A stretch of 64,000 nucleotides of DNA from Aureimonas sp. ME7 (GTDB lineage Bacteria > Pseudomonadota > Alphaproteobacteria > Rhizobiales > Rhizobiaceae): positions 1 through 64,000 of the forward strand of contig NZ_CAJCKW010000011.1 in NCBI RefSeq assembly GCF_903970965.1, written 5' to 3'. Made by a program: the position numbers and the translations under genes. Below, in pieces: positions 35,413 to 44,520 of this stretch. How positions within the stretch are numbered: position 1 is the first letter of the stretch; each line of letters starts with the position of its first letter. Below the pieces are notes generated by a model. The model was not told the DNA's origin and made no database searches. It saw only the letters and a program-made list of their open reading frames with translations.

Positions 35413-35877
35413 TCAGGCGGTGGCCTCCTCCCCGCCCGGCCCGCCGAGGCGCTCGGCGACCGCCGCCGGCATGCGGCGCGGCTTGCCCTCCGGCGAGATC
35501 ACCGCGACCTTCACCTTGGCCTCGACGAGCACCTCCTCGCCGCGCAGGATGCGCTGGTCGAGCACCACCCGCGCGCCGCCGAGAAGCGTCGTTCTCGTTT
35601 CCACCCGAAGCACGTCGTCGATCCGGGCCGGGCGTAGGAACTCGATCTCCATGCGCCGGACCGCGAACGCCATCGGCTCGCCGAACGTCCCGGCCATCAG
35701 CTCACGGTGGCCGATACCGTGAAGGCGCAGATAGTCCGTTCGCCCGCGCTCCAGGAAATGCAGGTAGCGTGCGTGGTACACGACGCCGGAAAAGTCGGTG
35801 TCCTCGAAGTAGACGCGAACGTCGAGCCGATGGCCCGTTTCGGTCAGTTCGCCGGACAGAGTGTGGGTATCGCTCAT
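35413..35877 (-). CDS. ybgC: Acyl-CoA thioesterase YbgC (Tol-Pal associated)
   Basis: This 154-aa hot-dog-fold protein has the catalytic signature VYFEDTDFSGVVYHARYLHFLERGR split over residues 20-44, with the active-site Asp in FEDTD and Tyr/His in VVYHARY. YbgC hydrolyses acyl-CoA or acyl-ACP thioesters and is usually the first gene of the tol operon. The ATG at 35877 gives the family length. The 268-bp spacer to tolQ contains a GGTTAAC sequence near 35350 but no full CtrA box. Confidence 0.92.
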   Translation of the reverse strand: MSDTHTLSGELTETGHRLDVRVYFEDTDFSGVVYHARYLHFLERGRTDYLRLHGIGHRELMAGTFGEPMAFAVRRMEIEFLRPARIDDVLRVETRTTLLGGARVVLDQRILRGEEVLVEAKVKVAVISPEGKPRRMPAAVAERLGGPGGEEATA

Positions 35878-36015
35878 CGCCCGCTCATAGCCCGTCCCGC
35901 GACAGGCTGCCAAGCGACGCGGCGCGCCCCGTCATCGATCCGTCACGCGAGCGTCATCCCATCGTGATCCCCGGCTGATTGGAGGAGCCGACCGAACACG
36001 AACCGGAAGGTTGCC

Positions 36016-38223
36016 ATGCGCCCGATCCACCTGCCCGCCCTCGTGGCGCTTCTCGCCGGCACCGCGATGCCGGCAGCCGCCGAGCCCGTCTTCAACCGGA
36101 TCGCCTCCTTTCCCGTCGCGGCCAACCTGCCGGCCGGCACGGACCCGAAAAGCGCAACATCCGCCGAGATCGTCGCCGCCTCGCCGGACGGCAACACGCT
36201 GGTCTATTCCGACAGCCCGCATGGTGGCATCGGCTTCATCGACATCACCGACGCCCGCGCGCCGAAGGCCGGCGGCTACACCCCGTTCGAAGGCGGCGAG
36301 CCGACCTCGGTCGCCGTGGCGGGTACCAACGTCCTCGTCGGCGTCAACACGTCGCAAAACCGCGCCAACCCCTCCGGCTTCCTCGCCACCGTCGCCTTCG
36401 CGGACCGTTCGATCGCGGCGCGCTGCGACCTCGGCGGCCAGCCGGACTCCGTCGCGGTGTCGCCGGACGGCTCGCTCGTCGCCGTCGCGATCGAGAACGA
36501 GCGCGACGAGGACGTGAACGACGGTGCGCTGCCCCAGATGCCGGCCGGCTTCGTCGTCATCCTGCCCTTGAAGAACGGCGCCCCGGACTGCGCGTCGCTT
36601 CGTCGCGTCGAGCTGACCGGTCTTGCGGAAGTCGGCGCCGACGACCCGGAGCCGGAATTCGTTTCCTTCAACGAGCGCAACGAGTTGGCGGTCACGCTTC
36701 AGGAAAACAATCACATCGTCATCATCGATGGGTCGACCGGCAAGGTGACGGGCCACTTCAGCGCCGGCGCGCTAGCACTGGAAGGCGTCGATGCGCAGGA
36801 CGACGGACGCATCGCCTTTACCGACACGATCGAGGCGCGCCCGCGCGAGCCCGACGCGATCAAGTGGTTGGGCACAGATCGCCTCGTGGTCGCCAACGAA
36901 GGCGACTGGAAGGGCGGAACGCGCGGCTTCACGATCTTCAACCGTGACGGCAGCATCTCCTACGAGTCCGGCCCGAGCTTCGAGATGGAAGCGGCCAAGG
37001 CCGGCCACTACCCGGACAAGCGCTCCGACGCCAAGGGCATCGAGCCCGAAGGCTTGGAGGTCGCCGAGTTCGGCGGGAAGCGATACATCTTCGCCCTCGC
37101 CGAACGCGGCTCGGTGGTCGGCGTTTACCGCGATACGGGCGCGGCGCCGGAGTTCGTCCAGCTTCTGCCGTCGGGCATCTCGCCGGAAGGCGCGGTCGCC
37201 ATCCCCGGCCGCAATCTCATCGCCACTGTCAACGAGGCGGATCTGGTCGAGGACGACGCCGCTCGCAGCCATGTGATGCTGTACGAGCGGAGTGAAGGCA
37301 CGCCGGCCTACCCGCAGATCGTCTCGGTCGAGAAGGACGGGCACCCGATCGGCTGGGGCGCGCTGGGCGCTCTTGTCGCCGATCCCGCCCAGCCGGAACG
37401 CTTCTTCGCCGCCAGCGACAGCGCGTACGGCAAGGCACCGACGATCTACGCGATCGACGCCGGCTCCAAACCGGCGCGGATCACGGATGCCACGATCGTG
37501 ACAGAAGGCGACAAGCCGGCGGCCAAGCTGGACATCGAGGGAGTCACGCCGGACGACAACGGCGGTTTCTGGCTGGCGAGCGAGGGCAACCCCGAGAAGG
37601 AGGTCCCGCATCAGCTCGTGCATGTCGATGCGGCCGGCAAGGTCCTGGAGAAGGTCACGTTCCCCGCCGCGCTTCTCGAACACCAGACGCGGTTCGGCGC
37701 CGAGGGCATCGCCAAGGTCGGCGACCGGCTCTGGATCGCCGTGCAGCGCCCCTGGAAGGACGACCCGAAGAACACAACCAAGCTTCTCGCCTACGACCTC
37801 ACATCGAAGGAATGGGGCGCCGTTCGCTACCCGCTGGAAGCGCCCCCGGCCGAGGGTGCGTGGGTCGGCCTGTCGGAGCTGACGGTGTCGGGCGATGATG
37901 CCTATCTGATCGAGCGCGACAACCTGATCGGCGACGCCGCCCGGCTGAAGCAGATCACGCGCGTCGCCTTGTCCAACCTGAAGCCAGCGCCGCTTGGCGG
38001 GGATTTGCCGACTGTCTCGAAGACGGTGGTGCGTGATCTCCTGCCCGCCCTGCGGGCGCAGACCAACGGCTACGTCGTCGACAAGGTCGAGGGCCTCGCG
38101 ATCGACCGCGACGGCAACGGCTTCGTCGTCACCGACAACGACGGGGTGGACGATTCCTCCGGTGAGACCCTGTTCTTCGGCATCGGGCGCATGAGCGACC
38201 AGTCCGCCGCGCTCAAGAACTGA
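36016..38223 (+). CDS. Secreted esterase-like/phytase-family protein
   Basis: This 735-aa protein has a signal peptide ending PAAAEP (about residue 23). The N-terminal half is a beta-propeller-like repeat region (VAASPDGNTLVYSDSP, VAVSPDGSLVAVAIENE, GKVTGHF) like the choice-of-anchor/YncE group. The C-terminal half matches the 'esterase-like activity of phytase' domain (FGAEGIAKVGDRLWIAVQRPW, VDKVEGLAIDRDGNGFVVTDNDG). Family members are extracellular or periplasmic phosphate-related enzymes, but activity is rarely shown. It stands alone and ends with a clear terminator. Confidence 0.82.
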   Translation: MRPIHLPALVALLAGTAMPAAAEPVFNRIASFPVAANLPAGTDPKSATSAEIVAASPDGNTLVYSDSPHGGIGFIDITDARAPKAGGYTPFEGGEPTSVAVAGTNVLVGVNTSQNRANPSGFLATVAFADRSIAARCDLGGQPDSVAVSPDGSLVAVAIENERDEDVNDGALPQMPAGFVVILPLKNGAPDCASLRRVELTGLAEVGADDPEPEFVSFNERNELAVTLQENNHIVIIDGSTGKVTGHFSAGALALEGVDAQDDGRIAFTDTIEARPREPDAIKWLGTDRLVVANEGDWKGGTRGFTIFNRDGSISYESGPSFEMEAAKAGHYPDKRSDAKGIEPEGLEVAEFGGKRYIFALAERGSVVGVYRDTGAAPEFVQLLPSGISPEGAVAIPGRNLIATVNEADLVEDDAARSHVMLYERSEGTPAYPQIVSVEKDGHPIGWGALGALVADPAQPERFFAASDSAYGKAPTIYAIDAGSKPARITDATIVTEGDKPAAKLDIEGVTPDDNGGFWLASEGNPEKEVPHQLVHVDAAGKVLEKVTFPAALLEHQTRFGAEGIAKVGDRLWIAVQRPWKDDPKNTTKLLAYDLTSKEWGAVRYPLEAPPAEGAWVGLSELTVSGDDAYLIERDNLIGDAARLKQITRVALSNLKPAPLGGDLPTVSKTVVRDLLPALRAQTNGYVVDKVEGLAIDRDGNGFVVTDNDGVDDSSGETLFFGIGRMSDQSAALKN

Positions 38224-38242
38224 TCGGTTTCGCACCTCATGG

Positions 38243-38273
38243 AAGGGCGGGGTCTCGTGGCCCCGCCCTTTCT
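38243..38273. terminator. Terminator between phytase-like gene and ruvB
   Basis: AAGGGCGGGG (38243-38252) pairs with CCCCGCCCTT (38261-38270) around an 8-nt loop, followed by TTT. It separates the convergent genes. Confidence 0.75.
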
Positions 38274-38280
38274 GATACGC

Positions 38281-39324
38281 CTATTCGTCGGCACCCTCTT
38301 CGAAGAGACTCGACTGCACGCCCTGATAGGTCGAAGGCACGGCGAGCCCGAGATGGCGGAACGCATGCTGGGTCAGGAGCCGCCCGCGCGGCGTGCGCTG
38401 GATGAAGCCCTGCTGCAGGAGATAAGGCTCGACGATGTCCTCGATCGCGTCGCGCGGCTCCGACAGCGCGGCGGCGATGGTCTCGATGCCGACCGGACCG
38501 CCGCCGAAGTTGAGCGCGATGAGGTCGAGATAGCGGCGATCGAGCTGGTCGAGCCCGAGCGAATCCACGTCGAGCCGGGTCAGCGCCTCGTCCGCGATGC
38601 GACGGTCCACCACTTCCGACCCCGCCATGGTCGCGAAGTCGCGCACCCGCCGCAGGAGGCGACCGGCGATGCGGGGCGTGCCGCGCGCGCGGCGAGCGAT
38701 CTCGCGCGCGCCGTCGTCGCCCATGGCCAAGCTCATCAGCCGCGCGCCGCGCTTGACGATGTGTTCGAGCTCTTCGATCGTATAGAAGTTGAGCCGCACC
38801 GGAATGCCGAAACGGTCGCGCAGCGGTGTCGTCAGGAGGCCGATGCGCGTCGTGGCGGCCACCAGCGTGAACTTGGACAGGTCTATCTTCACCGAGCGCG
38901 CCGCAGGCCCCTCGCCGATGATTAGGTCGAGCTGGAAATCCTCCATCGCGGGGTAGAGGATTTCCTCGACCGCCGGGCTGAGGCGATGGATTTCGTCGAT
39001 GAACAGGACGTCGCGCTCTTCGAGATTGGTAAGGAGCGCCGCCAGATCCCCGGCCTTGGCAATCACCGGGCCGGACGTGGAGCGGAAGTTGACGCCAAGC
39101 TCCTTGGCCATGATCTGGGCGAGCGTCGTCTTCCCGAGCCCCGGCGGGCCGACGAAGAGAACGTGATCCAGCGCTTCGCCGCGCGTCTTGGCCGCTTCGA
39201 TGAAGATCTTGAGGTTGGCGCGCGCCGACGCCTGTCCGACGAACTCCTCCAGCCGCTGCGGACGCAGCGAGGCATCGACGTCCTCGCCGCGCTTTTCCGG
39301 GGTGATCAAACGGGTGTCGCTCAT
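38281..39324 (-). CDS. ruvB: Holliday junction branch migration ATPase RuvB
   Basis: This 347-aa AAA+ helicase subunit has Walker [14 protein letters not shown] (about residues 58-70), Walker [11 protein letters not shown], sensor region [19 protein letters not shown] and the C-terminal winged-helix [13 protein letters not shown]. With RuvA it migrates Holliday junctions during recombinational repair. It starts 16 bp after ruvA on the same strand. Confidence 0.98.
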   Translation of the reverse strand: MSDTRLITPEKRGEDVDASLRPQRLEEFVGQASARANLKIFIEAAKTRGEALDHVLFVGPPGLGKTTLAQIMAKELGVNFRSTSGPVIAKAGDLAALLTNLEERDVLFIDEIHRLSPAVEEILYPAMEDFQLDLIIGEGPAARSVKIDLSKFTLVAATTRIGLLTTPLRDRFGIPVRLNFYTIEELEHIVKRGARLMSLAMGDDGAREIARRARGTPRIAGRLLRRVRDFATMAGSEVVDRRIADEALTRLDVDSLGLDQLDRRYLDLIALNFGGGPVGIETIAAALSEPRDAIEDIVEPYLLQQGFIQRTPRGRLLTQHAFRHLGLAVPSTYQGVQSSLFEEGADE

Positions 39325-39340
39325 CGAACCTTACGCGCAT

Positions 39341-39961
39341 TCATCGGCTGAGCGCCTTCAGGCCGAGGCGGATCAGCGTGGTGGACGGGGCATCCTCGCC
39401 GCCGTCCTTCACGGCGGCGGCGACCGCGCCCGCCGCCTGCTCGCGGGAATAGCCGAGATTGACGAGGGCCGAAACCGCATCCGCGATCGGCGCCAGGGCG
39501 ACGCCCTCGCCGAGCTCTCGCTTCAACCCGAAGCTTTCGACGGAAGCCGCGCCCGAAAAGGCCGGCGCCTTGTCCTTCAGCTCGGCGACGATGCGCGCGG
39601 CGACCTTCGGTCCGACGCCGGGCGCGCGCGCCACCATCGTGCGATCCTGAAGGGCGATGGCGTTGGCGAGATCGCCCGCCGACAACGTGCCGACGACGGC
39701 CAACGCCACCTTGGCGCCGACCCCCTGCACGCTCTGAAGCAGCCGAAACCAGTCCCGCTCGACCGCGGAGGCGAAGCCGTAGAGCCGGATCATGTCCTCG
39801 CGCACATAGGTCTCGATGAAGAGCGAGGCCGCCTCGCCACGGCCCGGCAGGCCCGCCAGCGTACGCGCCCCGCAAAAGGCGACATAGCCGACGCCGTGGA
39901 CGTCGAGCGTCACCGTATCCTCCTCGACCTCGTCGACGGTGCCCTTCAACTTGCCGATCAA
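39341..39961 (-). CDS. ruvA: Holliday junction DNA-binding protein RuvA (TTG start)
   Basis: This 206-aa protein has the OB-fold N terminus [25 protein letters not shown], two helix-hairpin-helix motifs ([17 protein letters not shown] and [22 protein letters not shown]) and the C-terminal RuvB-contact domain [19 protein letters not shown]. RuvA always starts M/V-I-G-K-L; here the codon before IGK is TTG at 39961, so TTG is the start. It overlaps the stop of the upstream PIN-toxin gene (TTGA), which couples its translation to that gene. Confidence 0.95.
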   Translation of the reverse strand: MIGKLKGTVDEVEEDTVTLDVHGVGYVAFCGARTLAGLPGRGEAASLFIETYVREDMIRLYGFASAVERDWFRLLQSVQGVGAKVALAVVGTLSAGDLANAIALQDRTMVARAPGVGPKVAARIVAELKDKAPAFSGAASVESFGLKRELGEGVALAPIADAVSALVNLGYSREQAAGAVAAAVKDGGEDAPSTTLIRLGLKALSR

Positions 39962-40371
39962 GGATGCGTCTCCGGGCAGATGATCTCGAGGTTGGGAAAA
40001 TAGGCGCGGTAGCGGGCGGCATCGCGCGTTAAAAGGCGATGGCCGGCGACGGATGCGTGCGCGCCGATGTAGAAGTCGGGAAGCGGCGAGCGCTTCTCGC
40101 CTATCTGGCGGCGGTAGTTCAGGAAGGCGCGACCCGCTGGGAAAGCCGCGCCCCATGGGAGCGGCTCATGATCGAATAGGGCCTTGTCGAGCAGCTGAAA
40201 GACTTCAGCTTCGTCCTCGAACCCGACCGAAAACTCCGCCACGATCAGAGGATTGATAGCAAGAGGGCCCTTACGGCGTGCGGCCGCGACGCGATCACGA
40301 GACCACTCGTGCCAGTCCTGATCCACACCATAGAGGTCGATCAGGATATTCGTATCGCACAAGGTCTTCAT
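39958..40371 (-). CDS. PIN-domain ribonuclease toxin (VapC-like)
   Basis: This 137-aa protein has all four acidic residues of an active PIN nuclease: D6 (CDTNILIDL), E46 (VAEFSVGF), D99 ([10 protein letters not shown]) and D117 (TRDAARY). VapC-type toxins cleave tRNA or rRNA when free of antitoxin. It starts 3 bp after the AbrB-type antitoxin gene. It ends by overlapping ruvA through TTGA. The pair interrupts the usual ruvC-ruvA junction, so ruvAB are downstream of a toxin gene in one transcript. Confidence 0.93.
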   Translation of the reverse strand: MKTLCDTNILIDLYGVDQDWHEWSRDRVAAARRKGPLAINPLIVAEFSVGFEDEAEVFQLLDKALFDHEPLPWGAAFPAGRAFLNYRRQIGEKRSPLPDFYIGAHASVAGHRLLTRDAARYRAYFPNLEIICPETHP

Positions 40372-40374
40372 CGC

Positions 40375-40620
40375 TCAGTCGCGCAGAAGCTTCATCACCG
40401 CGTCAGCCTGCATATCTCCCAACGCGAAGCGTCCCGCGTTGCGATCGATGTGGCGCAGCAGCGCTTCCGCCGGATCGCCTTCGGGCCCGCCGTCGACATA
40501 TTTCTCGAGAAAGACGCGGTCGGCACGGCTGACGAACTCGACCTCGCTTCCCGGTCCGATCCCGAGCTTGTCGCGGATCGGCTTGGGGATCGTCACCTGC
40601 CCCTTCTCGGTCACTCGCAT
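40375..40620 (-). CDS. AbrB/SpoVT-type antitoxin
   Basis: This 81-aa protein has an N-terminal swapped-hairpin AbrB DNA-binding domain (RVTEKGQVTIPKPIRDKLGIGPGSEVEF, broken here at residue 20 into KGQVTIPKPIRDKLGI and GPGSEVEF). A C-terminal tail (EALLRHIDRNAGRFALGDM) likely wraps the toxin. It neutralises the PIN nuclease and represses its own promoter. A perfect 22-bp palindrome overlaps that promoter 13 bp before the start codon. Confidence 0.9.
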   Translation of the reverse strand: MRVTEKGQVTIPKPIRDKLGIGPGSEVEFVSRADRVFLEKYVDGGPEGDPAEALLRHIDRNAGRFALGDMQADAVMKLLRD

Positions 40621-40632
40621 TGCCTCGCCCTC

Positions 40633-40654
40633 GGTAATACCGATCGGTATTACC
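40633..40654. promoter_or_regulatory. Perfect 22-bp palindromic operator of the toxin-antitoxin pair
   Basis: The half-site GGTAATACCGA at 40633-40643 is followed by its exact reverse complement at 40644-40654. It lies between the antitoxin start and its promoter and overlaps the predicted -10, as expected for an autoregulatory AbrB-type operator. Confidence 0.85.
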
Positions 40655-40679
40655 TAACCTCCACAACGGAACAAGTCAA
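40651..40679 (-). promoter_or_regulatory. Putative promoter of the antitoxin-toxin-ruvAB transcript
   Basis: TTGACT (40679-40674) and TAGGTA (40656-40651) on the minus strand are spaced 17 nt. The -10 overlaps the end of the palindrome by 4 bp, so bound antitoxin would block polymerase. The promoter begins only 6 bp beyond the ruvC stop codon. Confidence 0.6.
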
Positions 40680-40684
40680 GAACA

Positions 40685-41203
40685 TCACAGCGCCGCGTAG
40701 GCCGCGCGAGCTTGTGCGGATTGGCGGTGATGGGTGTGGCAAATGGCGATCGCAAGAGCGTCGGCGGCATCGTCCGTGTCGAAAGTCGCCTTCGGCATCA
40801 GGACCTTGACCATCATATGGATCTGCTTCTTTTCCCCGTGGCCGACGCCAATCACAGCCTTCTTGACGGCGTTCGGCGCATATTCGGCGACGGAGAGCCC
40901 CGCCAGCGAAGGAACGAGAAGTGCGATGCCGCGCGCCTGGCCGAGCTTCAGCGTCGCCACGGCGTCCTTGTTGACGAAGGTCTGTTCCACGGCGGCTTCG
41001 TCCGGCACGAAACGCTGCAGCACCTCGGTCAGCCCGTCGTGCAACTGGCGCAGCCGTATGGCGAGTTCCAACTTGCCGTCCGACGTCACAGTGCCGCTGG
41101 CGACGAAGCGAAGCGAGTTGCCGGCCGTCTCGACGACGCCCCAACCAGTGCGCCGCAGGCCGGGATCAATCCCGATGATACGAATGGTCCGCTCCTGAAG
41201 CAT
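40685..41203 (-). CDS. ruvC: Holliday junction resolvase RuvC
   Basis: This 172-aa endonuclease has the catalytic acidic residues in [12 protein letters not shown] (D13), [11 protein letters not shown] (E about 71) and [15 protein letters not shown] (two Asp near residues 146-149). It cuts Holliday junctions delivered by RuvAB. It is normally followed by ruvA; here the toxin-antitoxin pair lies between, starting 64 bp after its stop. Confidence 0.97.
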   Translation of the reverse strand: MLQERTIRIIGIDPGLRRTGWGVVETAGNSLRFVASGTVTSDGKLELAIRLRQLHDGLTEVLQRFVPDEAAVEQTFVNKDAVATLKLGQARGIALLVPSLAGLSVAEYAPNAVKKAVIGVGHGEKKQIHMMVKVLMPKATFDTDDAADALAIAICHTHHRQSAQARAAYAAL

Positions 41204-41348
41204 GTGGGTGTTGAACCTTTGTTCACCGTAGATCGTCTCGAACTAAAGACAAAGAGTGAACGGATCGAAAACGAAGCGGAACGACGGCGCGCACAAGCTT
41301 CGGTGAGGTGCCGTGGCGATCAGCGAATTGCCGTCCCATCTTGCTCCC

Positions 41349-42431
41349 ATGATCCGATCCCTACACCCGACGGCCGCGATCCTTGTCGCGCTGGCCCTGC
41401 CGCTTCCCGCCCTAGCGCAGGATGCGTCACCACCCGTTCCGTCCGAAGCCCGGACGGCCAATCAGGGCGTAGCCGCGACGCCCGATTTCGATGAGGCCGT
41501 TCAGCGCGCGGGCACGCTTCCAGCGCTTCGAACGCTGCAGATCGCGCAAGCCGGTGATGTCGCCGTCGATCGCGGCTTTCGCGCCAGCCGGACCGATCGC
41601 GCCGCCAACATCAAGTCGGCTTCCAAATCGGTGATCTCCGCCCTTGTCGGCATCGCCATCGACAAGGGTCTGATCGAAGGACCGGATCAGCCGATCGCCG
41701 ATTTCCTGCGCGCCGACTTTCCCGCCGATCCCGACCCGCGCTTGGCTCGGGTGACGATCGGCAACCTCCTGTCCATGCAGGCCGGGCTGGAGCGCACGTC
41801 CGGCGGCAACTACGGCGCCTGGATCTCCTCGCGCAACTGGGTGCGCGACGCGCTCCGCCGCCCCTTCGTCGCCGAACCCGGCGCGGAGATGCTATATTCC
41901 ACCGGCTCGACCCATCTTCTCTCCGCCATCCTGACGAAGGCCGGCGGAAAGAGCACGCTGGCGCTGGCGCGCGAATGGCTGGGGCCGGCCGGCGTCCGGG
42001 TGACCGACTGGGAGCGCGATCCGCAAGGGGTTTATCTCGGCGGAAACCAGATGGCGATGACGCCCCGCTCGCTTCTGGCTTTCGGCGAACTCTACCGGCG
42101 CGGCGGCGTGGCGGAGGATGGAACGCGCGTCCTGTCGGAGGACTGGATCCGCCAGTCCTGGACACCTCGCACCACCTCCCGCTTCCACGACGGGCGCTAC
42201 GGATACGGCTGGTTCATCGACACGTTCGCCGGCCACGAGGGGCGCTACGGCTGGGGCTATGGCGGACAGATGATCTACGTGATCCCTGACCTCGATCTCA
42301 CCGTCGCCATCACCTCCGACGAAAGCCAACCCTCGGCTCGTTCGGGCTACGTGCAGGACCTGCACCGACTCGTGTCGGAGGCGATCGTACCGGCGGCGGA
42401 AACCAGGAAGGCCGCTGCGCCGAAGACCTGA
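41349..42431 (+). CDS. Secreted serine hydrolase (class C beta-lactamase/PBP-like)
   Basis: This 360-aa protein has a signal peptide (residues 1-23, ending PALAQD). The penicillin-recognition fold includes the nucleophile motif SASK (S90, K93), the second motif YST (Y183) and a C-terminal GWGYGGQMIYV stretch in place of KTG. The family covers esterases, D-aminopeptidases and class C-like enzymes, so beta-lactam hydrolysis cannot be assumed. The ATG at 41349 starts the signal peptide; a GTG at 41313 is less likely. Confidence 0.85.
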   Translation: MIRSLHPTAAILVALALPLPALAQDASPPVPSEARTANQGVAATPDFDEAVQRAGTLPALRTLQIAQAGDVAVDRGFRASRTDRAANIKSASKSVISALVGIAIDKGLIEGPDQPIADFLRADFPADPDPRLARVTIGNLLSMQAGLERTSGGNYGAWISSRNWVRDALRRPFVAEPGAEMLYSTGSTHLLSAILTKAGGKSTLALAREWLGPAGVRVTDWERDPQGVYLGGNQMAMTPRSLLAFGELYRRGGVAEDGTRVLSEDWIRQSWTPRTTSRFHDGRYGYGWFIDTFAGHEGRYGWGYGGQMIYVIPDLDLTVAITSDESQPSARSGYVQDLHRLVSEAIVPAAETRKAAAPKT

Positions 42432-42440
42432 TGCGAGAAA

Positions 42441-42467
42441 GGCCGCGCGAGACGAGCCGGCGCGGCC
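42441..42467. terminator. Weak terminator-like hairpin between serine hydrolase and yebC
   Basis: GGCCGCGC (42441-42448) pairs with GCGCGGCC (42460-42467) across an 11-nt loop. Only short T-rich sequence follows on either strand, so efficiency is uncertain. Confidence 0.45.
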
Positions 42468-42492
42468 TCTCCCGTTTTAAACGCTTTGCAAG

Positions 42493-43242
42493 TTAGGCGG
42501 CGGAAAGCTTGGCCAGCGTTTCCTCGTCCACCTCGAAGTTGGCGTAGACATTCTGAACGTCGTCGTCGTCCTCGAGATTGGCGATGAGCCGTAGCACGCT
42601 CTGCGCCTTGTCCTCGTCCACCGGCGTGTTGGTCTGCGGGCGCCAGATGATCTTGACGCTTTCCGCCTCGCCGAGGCTCTTTTCCAGCGCTGCGGACACG
42701 TCGCCGAGATCCCCGAAGGCGGTGATGATGCGGTGGCCGTCCTCGTCGCTCTGGACGTCGTCCGCTCCACCCTCGATCGCCGCTTCCATGACCTTGTCGG
42801 CATCGCCCGCGCTCGGCGGGTAGACGATCTCGCCCACTCGATCCCACAGGAAGGACACCGAGTTGGTTTCGCCGAGCGCTCCGCCCGACTTCGTGAAGTA
42901 CGAGCGAACGTTGGAGGCGGTGCGGTTGCGGTTGTCGGTCAGCGCCTCGACGATCACGGCGACGCCGCCCGGCCCGTAGCCTTCGTAGCGCACCTCGTCG
43001 TAGTTCTCGGTATCGGCGCCCGAACCCTTGCTGATGGCGCGCTGGATGTTGTCCTTGGGCATGGACTGCGCCTTGGCGTTGTTGACCGCCAGGCGAAGAC
43101 GCGGGTTCATGTCCGGGTCGGGCGTGCCGCTCTTGGCCGCGACCGTGATCTCGCGCGCGAGTTTCGAGAACATCTTGGACCGCACGGCGTCCTGCCGGCC
43201 CTTGCGATGCATGATGTTCTTGAATTGGGAATGACCGGCCAT
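42493..43242 (-). CDS. yebC: YebC/PmpR family transcriptional or translational regulator
   Basis: This 249-aa protein begins [20 protein letters not shown] and contains [31 protein letters not shown] and [20 protein letters not shown], all YebC hallmarks. YebC-family proteins have been described as transcription regulators and, more recently, as ribosome-associated factors easing proline-rich translation. It is commonly next to ruvC in bacteria; here the serine hydrolase gene separates them. Confidence 0.96.
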   Translation of the reverse strand: MAGHSQFKNIMHRKGRQDAVRSKMFSKLAREITVAAKSGTPDPDMNPRLRLAVNNAKAQSMPKDNIQRAISKGSGADTENYDEVRYEGYGPGGVAVIVEALTDNRNRTASNVRSYFTKSGGALGETNSVSFLWDRVGEIVYPPSAGDADKVMEAAIEGGADDVQSDEDGHRIITAFGDLGDVSAALEKSLGEAESVKIIWRPQTNTPVDEDKAQSVLRLIANLEDDDDVQNVYANFEVDEETLAKLSAA

Positions 43243-43416
43243 TGCGGCACCTGTTCTTGGCTTGTGTTCTCGGATCGATGAAGTCGATCCTATAAAATCT
43301 CGGGCGGCTCACGTCCAGAACCGGCGGAAGCGGGCCGATCACCGGAAAATGAGTTGGGATGCGCGTGTGATCGAGCGCAGTCTCGCCGGACGGCACCCCT
43401 CGCGAGGTTTCCAGCG

Positions 43417-44229
43417 ATGCGGCATCTCCTCCTCGGTCTCGCCTTCGTCTTGGGCGCGACTCCCCCGGCTTTCGCGCAGGAAACGCCCGTCAGCTCGTGC
43501 CTCTCGATCGCCGATCGCGTGCCCGGCGCGCGCTATGCGGCGCTGGACGCGGCGGAAGCGCCGACCCGCCTTGCCGCCAACACGCGCGGCGAGGTGCGGA
43601 TCACCTTCGTCCACCATTCGACCTATCTGATCGAGAGTGCCGAGGGCGTTCGCATCGCCACCGACTATTCCGGCTATCACGGCGGCGCCGAGCCGCCGGA
43701 TGCCGTGACTATGAACAAGGCGCACTCGACCCACTACACCGACCATCCCGACCCCGGCATCGGCACGGTGCTGCGCGGCTGGAACCCCGGCGGGGGCGCG
43801 GCGCATCATGCGGTGAGCGTCGGGGACGTCCTCGTCCGCAACGTGCCGACCGACATCAACCGCTTCGGCACGTTCGAGCCGGACGGCAACTCGATCTTCA
43901 TCTTCGAGGCGTCGGGCCTTTGCATCGGGCATCTCGGCCATCTCCACCACAAGCTGACGGAAGACGACTATGCCGCGATCGGCCGGCTCGACGTCCTGAT
44001 GGTGCCCGTGGACGGATCGTGGACCATGAGCCAGGCGGGCATGGGTGAGATCGCTCAAAGGCTGCACTCGTCGGTGGTCCTGCCGATGCACCGCTTCCGC
44101 ACGCCGATCGAACAGTTCCTGTCGCAGATCCCCGACTTCGCGGTGGAACGGCGAAAGGAAGCTTCGATCACTCTGTCGGCCCGTACACTGCCTCGCCAGC
44201 CGACCGTGGTGATTCTGAGCGGCGTCTGA
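43417..44229 (+). CDS. Secreted metallo-beta-lactamase-fold hydrolase
   Basis: This 270-aa protein has a signal peptide (residues 1-21, ending AFAQE). Its fold resembles UlaG-type MBL proteins: ITFVHHSTYLIESAEGVRIATDYSGYHG, a metal-site candidate FEASGLCIGHLGHLHHKL and VLMVPVDGSWTMS. A canonical HxHxDH motif is not present; the ligands would be different His/Asp residues. The substrate is unknown. It is divergent from yebC and convergent with a small acidic protein gene. Confidence 0.8.
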   Translation: MRHLLLGLAFVLGATPPAFAQETPVSSCLSIADRVPGARYAALDAAEAPTRLAANTRGEVRITFVHHSTYLIESAEGVRIATDYSGYHGGAEPPDAVTMNKAHSTHYTDHPDPGIGTVLRGWNPGGGAAHHAVSVGDVLVRNVPTDINRFGTFEPDGNSIFIFEASGLCIGHLGHLHHKLTEDDYAAIGRLDVLMVPVDGSWTMSQAGMGEIAQRLHSSVVLPMHRFRTPIEQFLSQIPDFAVERRKEASITLSARTLPRQPTVVILSGV

Positions 44230-44232
44230 CGC

Positions 44233-44457
44233 TCAGCGGCGCCGGCGATTGCCGGCCGCGTTCGCCTTCTCGTCCTCGCCGTCGAGGATTGCGGCTTCCT
44301 TCTCGCGTTCGTCGTCGTCGTCGTCCAGTTGGATCTGGGAGGGCTGGCGGAGCGTCGGTCCGTGGTGATGGCGCGGGATCGCGGGGGCCGAGGTCGCGAA
44401 GGAAATCAACGACAGAAGAACCCCCATGAGGTGAAGGCGGGTCTGGTTCGAAGGCAA
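44233..44457 (-). CDS. Small secreted acidic protein of unknown function
   Basis: This possible 74-aa protein starts at TTG (44457) with AGGGAG about 7 nt upstream. A short hydrophobic segment (LMGVLLSLISFATSAPA) that could be a signal peptide is followed by a His run, an Asp run (QLDDDDDERE) and a basic end (GNRRRR). An ATG at 44427 is the alternative start. I recognise no family. Low complexity makes it uncertain, but the signal-like segment and ribosome site support translation. Confidence 0.45.
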   Translation of the reverse strand: MPSNQTRLHLMGVLLSLISFATSAPAIPRHHHGPTLRQPSQIQLDDDDDEREKEAAILDGEDEKANAAGNRRRR

Positions 44458-44520
44458 GGGTCCCGCTCCCTGTTTCGGCCGCCGCGACGGAACGCCGCGA
44501 ATGCGGCCATTCTCCGGCGC

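Noticed and set aside
41349-42431. A class C beta-lactamase as a resistance gene
   Set aside because: SASK and YST are present but the KTG motif is not clear; the wider family of esterases and peptidases fits equally well.
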